DNA of 60,978 bases. Source: Pseudomonadota bacterium. Its GTDB lineage: Bacteria; Desulfobacterota; SM23-61. Location: assembly GCA_018819135.1 (NCBI GenBank), contig JAHJQK010000042.1, positions 1-60,978 of the forward strand, in the 5' to 3' direction. Below, one piece after another: positions 25,390-32,272 of the stretch (the stretch's first letter is position 1; the number at the start of each line of letters is the position of its first letter). The notes beneath the pieces are model-generated. The model saw only the letters and a program-made list of their open reading frames with translations, searched no databases and was not told where the DNA came from. Both the position numbers and the translations under genes were made by a program.

Positions 25390-25797
25390 TTACTCACCTT
25401 CTTCCACCGCAATTATTTCAATTAACCCCGATTTTTTTGCTTCGAAATAACTTTTCATAGCCAGCTTGGCATTGCTAATCTCTCCCTGGGGAGTTCTGGG
25501 GGTCTTCTTGATAAAACCTTGGGTACAAATGATCATCTTGCCTTCGTCATAAAACCATATGACCCTCAGTCTTCCCTGGCTAAATTGATAAATTTTATTC
25601 CCTATTTGATGGCAAATGTCTGGGTTTTTTGGGGGACCTTCCCGCGCAACTCTTTTTAGCAAAGCTAATACGCGATCACCGTCTTTTTGCAGGTTCGATT
25701 CTAAATCATCAAGAAAATCCAATAATTGGCATCGATTTGGAGAGTCACCAAGCGCGAAAATTTTATAGACGCCGCGGCATATTTCAACTAAAATCAT
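25390..25797 (-). CDS. higB: HigB-like toxin (Gp49-like, RelE superfamily)
   Basis: This 135-residue protein contains the Gp49-like/RelE fold. Visible are the helical DFLDDLESNLQKDG, then IYQFSQGRLRVIWFYDEGKM and the strand IICTQGFIKKTPRTPQGEI, which match the RelE-type core with basic residues for mRNA cleavage. It is the first gene of the operon, toxin before antitoxin as in higBA. No strong ribosome site precedes the ATG, which may keep expression low. A perfect 16-bp palindrome abuts the start. Confidence 0.85.
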   Translation of the reverse strand: MILVEICRGVYKIFALGDSPNRCQLLDFLDDLESNLQKDGDRVLALLKRVAREGPPKNPDICHQIGNKIYQFSQGRLRVIWFYDEGKMIICTQGFIKKTPRTPQGEISNAKLAMKSYFEAKKSGLIEIIAVEEGE

Positions 25798-25798
25798 A

Positions 25799-25814
25799 TT
25801 AACCTATAGGTTAA
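25799..25814. promoter_or_regulatory. Perfect palindrome upstream of higB, putative operator
   Basis: TTAACCTATAGGTTAA is a 16-bp perfect palindrome directly before the higB start. On the minus strand TTGACA lies at 25819-25824 and TAATAT at 25796-25801 with 17 bp between, so the palindrome occupies the promoter spacer. A TAATAT-based transcript would begin inside the gene, so the exact start of transcription is uncertain. Confidence 0.65.
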
Positions 25815-25820
25815 ATCCTG

Positions 25821-26168
25821 TCAAACAAAATATCGCCACGTTCCTTCCGTGAGTTTAACGTCCAGTTCCGATCTAAACTTTTCAATATTTCCATCGCGCA
25901 AACTTTGGAAAAATTTATTGAAGCTTCGTTTTGTTAAAAAGTTAAATTTGTAACGAATTGGGTTTTCTTCTTCTTCCAGATGACGATTGACCCGTTGAAA
26001 ATGAGCTATAGCGTATTCGTTTTTCTTGCGGTTCTCTTCTGATGGCTCGTGTAATTCTTCATCGCCTTTGATTTCAACGACCAAGATGAGATTGCCTACC
26101 GGGGGAGGGCCGGTCTCCCAATCGAGTGCTTTCCACCCGGTTGCCAGTGCTACAATGGGGGCAAACAA
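25821..26168 (-). pseudogene. C-terminal remnant of a type III restriction enzyme (Res)
   Basis: The frame encodes NLILVVEIKGDEELHEPSEE, then FQRVNRHLEEEENPIRYKFN and FRSELDVKLTE, typical of the C-terminal nuclease end of DEAD-box Res subunits (E-x-K motif of a PD-(D/E)xK nuclease). The helicase domains, about 800 residues, are missing, and the upstream sequence reads as the start of a trxC gene instead. It is therefore a deletion remnant. No mod gene is nearby. Confidence 0.65.
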
Positions 26169-26187
26169 TTTGCATCTGTTCCTTCAT
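26074..26187 (-). pseudogene. N-terminal remnant of thioredoxin-2 (trxC-like)
   Basis: The ATG at 26187 follows a good AAGAGGAACCC site. The frame reads IVCPHCSTGNRVESTRLGDR and stops after 37 codons. CPHC...NRV...RLGD matches the zinc-ribbon N terminus of TrxC. The thioredoxin domain is absent because the DNA switches to the restriction-enzyme remnant in another frame around 26100. It is probably a deletion junction. Confidence 0.5.
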
Positions 26188-26196
26188 GGGTTCCTC

Positions 26197-26310
26197 TTAA
26201 GACTTTTTCTGTTTTATTGGCGTTGTCGAGAATCCATCAAAATTTCGAAAAACTCCATGGGGTTCGTTGCTGGCCAGGGTTTTAGGTAGGAAATATTCAT
26301 AGACCGTCAT
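26197..26310 (-). CDS. Small ORF (37 aa) after FAH-family gene, doubtful
   Basis: ATG 26310 opens a frame of 37 residues (MTVYEYFLPKTLASNEP, ending TTPIKQKKS) between the FAH-family hydrolase and the trxC remnant. I do not recognise it. The ribosome site (GGGGA) abuts the ATG, so translation is doubtful. Confidence 0.2.
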   Translation of the reverse strand: MTVYEYFLPKTLASNEPHGVFRNFDGFSTTPIKQKKS

Positions 26311-26322
26311 TCCCCAACGACT

Positions 26323-27312
26323 TTAAACAATGGTATTCCTGATGAACCCCAGGCTCTCGATTTTGGCTTCGACCACATCTCCTGGTTTTAGAAACCAACC
26401 TTCCGGATCTGGTTGCCGGAATAGAGCCACACCCCCCGGAGTTCCAGAGGTGATTACGTCTCCTGGCTCCAGGGTCATTTTAGACCAGTAGGCAATCAGG
26501 TCGGGAATCCTGAAGATCAACTGGTTCGTGGACGACTTTTGCCTCGGCTCCGACTCTTTATTCACCCATAGCTCCATTCCTAAATTATGTGGATCGGCAA
26601 TTTCATCCGGAGTGACCAGATAAGGCCCCATGGGGCCGAAGGCATCCAGGCTTTTGGCCAGGAGGATGAGCCTCTTTTCCATTTCCTGCGCTTGAATGTC
26701 CCTGGCGCTGAGGTCATTCATGATGGTATAACCAGCAACATAGTCGAAGGCCTTTTCTTTGGGAATATCTTTCCCTTTTTTCCCGATCACGATGGATAGC
26801 TCGATTTCATAGTCCAGTTGGCGGGTAGATTGAGGATAAGGGACCGGGTCATAAGGGCCGATCACTGCTGAAGAGGCTTTGAGAAAGCCTACGGGCATTT
26901 CCGGGATGGGGACTTTATTTTCAGCCGCATGATCACGAAAATTCAGGCCCATGGCAATGATCTTTCCCGGCCGGGGTACAGGGGCCTTCAGGACGACTCT
27001 TGATAAAGGAAAGAATAGGGGTTCTCGGCGAAGTCCTTTCAGACTTTTCTTTTCCGCCTTTGGCCATTTTGCTATGGCCTTTATAGTGCGGCGAGCCAAA
27101 TTCATGGCCGCCTTTCCCTGTTTTAAAAAGCCGACCAGGTCGGCAGGAATGAGCTGGCCGGCCAGCAGGTAGGGATCTTTCTCTTTTTCTAACTTTTTCA
27201 GATAGAGCGCCGCCGCCGGTTGTAAATTTAATATAATATCCTTATCGAGAAGAACTCCCACCATGGGTTGCCTTGCTTTGCCGCCCTTTAAACCGAAAGT
27301 TACCAATTTCAT
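26323..27312 (-). CDS. Fumarylacetoacetate hydrolase family protein
   Basis: FAH-superfamily enzymes cleave or decarboxylate 2-oxo-4-hydroxy acids with a divalent metal. The metal ligands are in LDYEIELSIVIGKKGKDI (E-x-E) and the downstream DLSARDIQ. GLNFRDHAAE and TSGTPGGVALFR are the other conserved blocks. Length 329 residues, with an N-terminal domain (1-100) as in longer members. It lies upstream of the TA island and downstream of a PAC2 gene on the same strand, consistent with catabolism of aromatic or branched acids. The exact substrate cannot be read from the sequence. Confidence 0.88.
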   Translation of the reverse strand: MKLVTFGLKGGKARQPMVGVLLDKDIILNLQPAAALYLKKLEKEKDPYLLAGQLIPADLVGFLKQGKAAMNLARRTIKAIAKWPKAEKKSLKGLRREPLFFPLSRVVLKAPVPRPGKIIAMGLNFRDHAAENKVPIPEMPVGFLKASSAVIGPYDPVPYPQSTRQLDYEIELSIVIGKKGKDIPKEKAFDYVAGYTIMNDLSARDIQAQEMEKRLILLAKSLDAFGPMGPYLVTPDEIADPHNLGMELWVNKESEPRQKSSTNQLIFRIPDLIAYWSKMTLEPGDVITSGTPGGVALFRQPDPEGWFLKPGDVVEAKIESLGFIRNTIV

Positions 27313-27396
27313 GGATTTTTCTCCTTTACCCCAACCCTTTTAGATTCCGTGGACATAATACCCATTTCTAAAACAGATGCGAGGTTTTATTTTTCT

Positions 27397-28281
27397 TTAG
27401 GCTTTCCCGAAATCTTTTCCATCGGTCTCCCAAAAAATTTGTTCCATCTCGGGCGAGAGTCCCGGCATCCTCTCCCCTTCTTTTTGCGCAATGCGGAGCC
27501 TATAGATATTTTCAAGATAGGGAAGGATTTTTTTCAGTTCGGGGGTGGTCTCCACTTTCTGGTTTATTAAATTCCGTTGCCTGGCCGCCTTCTCAAAATC
27601 CTTTTTATCAATCGGGATGTCATAGAGCAAATTCAAAATTTCCATTAACCGCACCTTTCCCAGGTAATCCTCATCCACGTTAATATATTGAGGTAAAGAA
27701 ACGATAAACGAGATCGCTTCCATGCCCAGCTCGGGCCCTTTTTGGGCAATCAAAGAAGTAATGGTGGTGGGACCCTGGTAATTACTGGGCTGGATTCCCG
27801 CTCTCTTTAGATCTTGCTCCGCCTCCTTTCCCGTTGCTCTTCCATTGATAAGTAAAGGTTTCGTGTGCGGGACAGAATCATACATGCTGCCTAAAAGGCA
27901 ATACCTTTTTGCTTTAAAGGTCTCCAAAAGCTTTAAGATGGAATCAATATAAACTTCGGCCAGAGAATGAGGTTCAAGAAGGCGAAGAAAAAGGAGGTCG
28001 TTTCCCTTTTCCCTCCGGGCGTAACTAAGAATGGTGTTGGGAATTTTGAGCAAGCGAACATCTCTTTCAAAGTAAAAAGTGGGGCGATAGCGGGTAAAAT
28101 CGAAAAAATTGCCGGGTCTGGCCAATTGGGCCAATTCCTTAGCCCCCAGCTGAGCCTCTAATCCATCCAGGGTCAAGGTGCCAACGTTATTCACATCTAC
28201 CCAGGGGCGAAGGGTTGCTAAGACATGTGGTTCTCTTAATTCCGGGATGGGTTCATTTAACTCAAAAGCACCAATTCTCAT
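27397..28281 (-). CDS. PAC2 (proteasome-assembly-chaperone-like) family protein
   Basis: This 294-residue protein has the PAC2 layout: LATLRPWVDVNNVGTLTLDG at the N terminus, LARPGNFFDFTRYRP, a central LLGSMYDSVPHTKP loop, and TTITSLIAQKGPELGMEAIS. Bacterial PAC2 proteins resemble the archaeal/eukaryotic proteasome-assembly chaperone fold, but their role is unknown. No proteasome genes are in the window. Its neighbour on the same strand is the FAH-family hydrolase, 84 bp downstream, so they may be cotranscribed. Confidence 0.8.
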   Translation of the reverse strand: MRIGAFELNEPIPELREPHVLATLRPWVDVNNVGTLTLDGLEAQLGAKELAQLARPGNFFDFTRYRPTFYFERDVRLLKIPNTILSYARREKGNDLLFLRLLEPHSLAEVYIDSILKLLETFKAKRYCLLGSMYDSVPHTKPLLINGRATGKEAEQDLKRAGIQPSNYQGPTTITSLIAQKGPELGMEAISFIVSLPQYINVDEDYLGKVRLMEILNLLYDIPIDKKDFEKAARQRNLINQKVETTPELKKILPYLENIYRLRIAQKEGERMPGLSPEMEQIFWETDGKDFGKA

Positions 28282-28360
28282 TTATGTTCCCCCTTGATCC
28301 TGAATTTGGGCATTTTTTAATTTTTCATCGATAGCTTATTATAACCTAAAAAGGCGATGC

Positions 28361-28492
28361 ACCACAGAGGGCCCAACGCGGCATAGCCGCAACCAAAAGA
28401 AATCACCCCCTCCCAACCCTCCCCCCTCGAGGGGGAGGGATAGGGTGGGGGGGATTGCTTAATAAAATATTGAGAAATTGCACGTTAGTAGT
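28361..28492. repeat. Family A GC-rich repeat, copy A3
   Basis: This copy is nearly identical to A2 and in the same orientation, again preceded by a family D arm (ACCACAGAGGGCCCAAC). A second family D arm, TCTCTGTGGTGTAAA, closes the region at 28668-28682, so A3 looks inserted in a D element. Confidence 0.85.
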
Positions 28493-28690
28493 ACAGAGCA
28501 GAGGAAAATTAAGATAAAACCAGGAAATAAACTCCTTTTCTCTGCTTTACTCTGTGCACTCGTTAAGTGAAAACAACACCATATTCTGTCTGACGAATTT
28601 ATTACATGAGAACACAGAGAAAATATTGAGCTTATTTTGTTTTTTAACTATGAAATTATTCTCTGAGATCTCTGTGGTGTAAAAAAAATC
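28493..28690. repeat. Family D repeat, degraded copies
   Basis: The sequence has two nested ACAGAG...CTCTGTG segments with AT-rich interior and no gene. The stretch TATTGAGCTTATTTTGTTTT is also found after A2 (22584-22606), so the same compound repeat has been copied to both places. The rest of 28282-28787 holds no other feature. Confidence 0.65.
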
Positions 28691-28787
28691 GCTCAATTTA
28701 GATATAACCAAAACTTAAGAAATAATTAAGCCAGAAAGATATGGTTCGATGCTGATTTCCCCACCACCCTCTCCGCCTGGGCCACAA

Positions 28788-30518
28788 CTAATTACTTCTG
28801 CCTGTCCTCATGGGCATGAATTCCTTGATGGAACGAGCTGGCCGGCCGTCTCTCAGAGCGATGGCTTTGGTTATAGATTTGGTGGCCCCGAAGGTAGGAA
28901 TAAACGCAGAATGTTTCCCGGCTCCTCCGGCAATCGCCACTTGAATGTCCTGCCATTGATCGACGATGGGAAGCTTGGCCCTTTTTTTGAAAATGTCCTG
29001 CAAGTGAGGCCTCATTTTACCGATCCATTCCCAACTCGTTTGGGGAATATTATCCAAAGGAACACGGGCTTCTGCAAAAAGAAATTTTTTAATATCTTCC
29101 TTGGAAAAACCGTCCCCCGCGATGGTGGCAGCGTGTTCCGGGCCCAAAAAAAGGAGAACTTCCCCCCCTACCAGAACGTTATTGCACCCAGGAACGGCCA
29201 TGGTATGAGCCGCCGTTTTTAAAATATCCCGGGCTGAAGTGCTTCGGTGATCATTGATATTGTGGGGGGCCTCCGCGCCGAAAAGGGTCACAGTGCTGTC
29301 CTCTTTAGAAAAACCCCTTTCCACGTGCAAGGGCACCCAAGGGTTTTCGGCTTCATTTTCGGCCAAGCAATAAGAATATTTTCCGGGCTGCCCCAGGGTC
29401 GCCCGGTCTAGAACCCCCGGCGCTCCACCTCCGATATTCAACAAGATCAGACGGATGGCCCGACCGATGGTAGCGTTGCTTCTCCAGCCTTGCCCCAAGG
29501 CATTATACCGGCTATTGATATTCAACTCCTTAGCCAGAGGCCCATTGACTAAAATCAGAGGAGAGCAAGGGTGGGTCGTAGCCTGAACGGCGTAAAGATT
29601 GAAGGCTTCATCGGCCATGGCTGAGACTGCAGCCACGACCACGGGAAAATACTGCGGAAGGCACCCGGCCATGACTGCGTTGACGGCGATTTTCTCCAGG
29701 GTCGCTTCCGCCCAGCGGGGGGGAAGAAGGGCTAAAACTTCCTTAGGATCCCTGTCCGCATAAGCCATCATTTTCGCCACTCTTTCCTCGTTCGGTGGGA
29801 TGAAGGGTAGACCATCTACCCACCCCCTGACCTGAAAGAGCTGGAAAATGGACTCGGGATTATCGGTTACCATTACTCGTTCGTCACCTTCCCTACCGGA
29901 AGGATCGCTGTTCGGGGAAGCAAAAATACTTTTCGTTTTGAAGGCCTGCTTTCGTGGCTGGTCAAATTTTTTTTCATCCCCAACCTTTCCCCCACCTACC
30001 AGTAAGGCCTGAATTACATCCTTTAAGGCTTGATCCGCTTTTTTCTCAACTCCCCCCGCGGGTAGACCTCCCACCGGATGAGGAACGGTTACGATCGAAA
30101 GGGTGGGCATACCCAAGGCCTTGGCTTCAGCTAAACCCAAAGACAAGAATTCATCGGTACATATGGTTACAGTTGGAATCCCGCGTTTTTCCAATTCAAT
30201 GGCATCGTGGATACTCCACGAAGTACAAGACCCTCAATCACCTATGCCATTCACCACCCCCTGGCATTCATTGGCCAGCTCCTCGATAAATGCGGCGGGA
30301 CCAGTTGACCGCGGCTTGGCTCTTGTTCGGGCTTCCCCCAGACCATATTTTTTCTGCATAAGATTGGCCAGCCGCGATAAAAGGAGATCCGCATTCGGTT
30401 TTCCGTTTGGCATGAATCCGATGACTTTCCCCTTCAGTTCCCCCAGACGCGGGGCGGGTAAAATTGGCAAAGTCCTGGCCCGCCCCTCCGGCACGAGCAA
30501 TTCTACCTTCGCACTCAT
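28788..30518 (-). CDS. UGSC-family selenoprotein (UGA read as selenocysteine)
   Basis: Two frames separated only by one in-frame TGA (30234-30236) form a single 576-residue protein. Around it the sequence reads GVVNGIGD-U-GSCTSWSIHD, the defining U-G-S-C motif of the UGSC (seleno)protein family, in which Sec or Cys occupies the first place. Starting 12 nt after the UGA is a hairpin, TCGTGG-AGTAT-CCACGA, fitting a bacterial SECIS. The N-terminal domain (about 1-185) carries Sec95 and Cys98, a redox-type pair. A second domain (about 205-576) contains VRGWVDGLPFIPP and GCNNVLVGGEVLLFLGPEHA. The function is unknown. AAAGGGGGT before the ATG at 30518 supports the start. Confidence 0.85.
30205..30221 (-). 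promoter_or_regulatory. Putative bacterial SECIS hairpin
   Basis: On the minus strand TCGTGG pairs with CCACGA around loop AGTAT. It begins 12 nt downstream of the UGA codon, inside the coding region, as expected for SelB-dependent selenocysteine insertion. Confidence 0.6.
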
Positions 30519-30737
30519 TCGGTTACCCCCTTTCGCTCTTCATGAAACCTTTCCGGCTTGCCGCATAAAAGACGACAGGTGCAACGGAGGTTTGGCGGGA
30601 TTTTCCGGTCCTTATCCCCCGGAAATCAAAGGGATCAGGAATACCTCCGAAGCCATTAATTCGCCCTCCTTTTTTCTGCCGGCGATGGTGCACCTGGGCC
30701 CTCGCCAAATCTACAACTGACCTATTTAAATTTTATA

Positions 30738-30820
30738 GGACGCAGATAACCGCAGAAACAAAAAAGACGCTATGCGCATAGCGCTAAGCGCTAAGCAACT
30801 TTCTGTGTACATCCGTGTCC
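30738..30820. repeat. Family B inverted repeat, copy B4
   Basis: GGACGCAGATAACCGCAGAAA opens and TGTGTACATCCGTGTCC closes it. The middle GACGCTATGCGCATAGCGCT is shared with B2 and B8. Confidence 0.8.
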
Positions 30821-31160
30821 CCAAAAGAAATTCCTCTCCCATGAACTTATCCTGTCCGGCAAATTGCCTGGAGCCGGAAAAAGCATCCAGGAGAGTCCAT
30901 CTTCTCCAGCCTAATGAATCAACCCTATCCCCTAAACACCAATTTTTCTGTATAGAAGCTTGCTGGTGGAGATCAAAATATCTACCACGAGGGTTTATGA
31001 CTGTCAACCCCAAGCTGTGAATTGCTTGCCTTCACTTTCAATATTCAGTCGTAAAATTCAAAAAAATTGGCAAGAAGGAGGTAGGTTCGCGAGGACAAGT
31101 TTCGCAGGGGTGACGGTTTTTCTGAGTTTGGCCAGAACCTCTAACAAAGTCTGGAAAGAT
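30821..31160. other. Non-coding spacer before gapA
   Basis: I find no convincing gene or RNA in this stretch. Short frames exist but lack ribosome sites or family features. Between 30519 and 30737 a 14-codon frame on the minus strand (30612-30656) has an AAGGAGGG site and could be a leader, but this is weak. Confidence 0.45.
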
Positions 31161-31161
31161 T

Positions 31162-31190
31162 TTGACAAGTATCAAAGTTGGTGTTATTTT
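31162..31190 (+). promoter_or_regulatory. Sigma-70 promoter of gapA
   Basis: TTGACA (31162-31167) and TATTTT (31185-31190) are separated by 17 bp, 65 bp upstream of the gapA start. Confidence 0.6.
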
Positions 31191-31255
31191 TAATATATGC
31201 GCCGAAGGCGAAAATGCTTCCCCAAAAAGGGATCAAGGGATAGAAAGGAGAGCCT

Positions 31256-32260
31256 ATGCCTATCAGGGTTGCCATCAATGGTTTTGGAAGAATCGGCCGG
31301 AGCGTGATGCGAGCTGCTTTGAAGGCCGAGCAATTCTCGGAAATTAAGATCGTGGCCATCAACGACCTGACCGACAATTCTACTCTGGCGCATCTACTGA
31401 AATACGACTCCATTATGGGGCGGCTGAATGCGGAAGTAAAAGTCAAGGAGAAAGGGTTGGTGGTCAATGGCCAGGAAGTGGTCATTACCGCCATAAAAGA
31501 CCCGGCCCAGATTCCCTGGAGGGATTTGTCCGTAGAATATGTAGTGGAGTCTACCGGCCTTTTCACGGAAGCCAATCGAGCCCGGGGTCACCTGGATGCC
31601 GGAGCCCGAAAAGTCGTTATCACCGCTCCAGCCAAGAACGAAGACATCACGGTAGTGATGGGGGTGAATGAATATGATTATAATCCTTACGAGCACCATA
31701 TCGTTTCCAACGCCTCCTGCACCACGAATTGCCTGGCCCCGATCGCCAAAGTCATCCTGGAAAAATTCGGCATTCGCCGGGGACTTATGACCACGGTACA
31801 TTCCTATACCAATGACCAGCGCATCCTCGACTTTCCTCATAGCGACCTCAGAAGAGCGCGGGCTGCCGCCCTTTCCATGATTCCCACGAAAACCGGCGCG
31901 GCCTCGGCCGTGGCTCTGGTGATCCCGGAGTTGAAGGGCAAATTTGACGGGCTGGCCGTGCGCGTCCCCACTCCGAATGTTTCTCTGGTAGACCTGGTGA
32001 TGGAGATGGAGCAAGAAGCTACGGTCCAGGAAGTGAACCAAACCCTCAAGGAGGCCTCCAACCGTTTCCTGGGGTACACAGACGAACCCCTGGTTTCTGT
32101 GGATTTTCAGGGAGATCCTCATTCTTCGGTCGTGGACGGTTCATCTACCAAGGCGATTGGATCCATGGTAAAAGTTCTGGCCTGGTACGATAATGAATGG
32201 GGCTATTCCAACCGCATCCTGGACCTCATCCTGCATATGGATTCGGAAAAACCCGTGTAA
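31256..32260 (+). CDS. gapA: Glyceraldehyde-3-phosphate dehydrogenase (type I)
   Basis: This NAD(P)-dependent enzyme converts glyceraldehyde 3-phosphate to 1,3-bisphosphoglycerate. The Rossmann motif is AINGFGRIGRSVMRA, the catalytic Cys is in NASCTTNCLAP, and the His is in TTVHSYTNDQ. WYDNEWGYSNRI closes the C terminus. Length 334 residues is canonical. GAAAGGAGAGCC precedes the ATG. A large PPDK-like gene starts 13 bp after the stop, so they are likely cotranscribed. A second, longer GAPDH follows at 36771, so this organism keeps two enzymes, perhaps for different directions or cofactors. Confidence 0.96.
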   Translation: MPIRVAINGFGRIGRSVMRAALKAEQFSEIKIVAINDLTDNSTLAHLLKYDSIMGRLNAEVKVKEKGLVVNGQEVVITAIKDPAQIPWRDLSVEYVVESTGLFTEANRARGHLDAGARKVVITAPAKNEDITVVMGVNEYDYNPYEHHIVSNASCTTNCLAPIAKVILEKFGIRRGLMTTVHSYTNDQRILDFPHSDLRRARAAALSMIPTKTGAASAVALVIPELKGKFDGLAVRVPTPNVSLVDLVMEMEQEATVQEVNQTLKEASNRFLGYTDEPLVSVDFQGDPHSSVVDGSSTKAIGSMVKVLAWYDNEWGYSNRILDLILHMDSEKPV

Positions 32261-32272
32261 AAGAGAGGATCG

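Noticed and set aside
25796-25824. TTGACA/TAATAT as the higB promoter
   Set aside because: The spacing is ideal but the -10 overlaps the start codon, so its transcript would lack the ATG; kept only as part of the operator description.
30234-30236. TGA taken as a true stop splitting two genes
   Set aside because: D-U-G-S-C context, frame continuity and a downstream hairpin favour selenocysteine.
30523-30708. 61-residue minus-strand frame upstream of the UGSC gene
   Set aside because: No ribosome site or family features; arginine-rich random-looking sequence.
31394-32122. 242-residue frame antisense to gapA
   Set aside because: Wholly antisense to a canonical GAPDH; composition rich in His/Gly/Asp from reversed codons, no recognisable domain.
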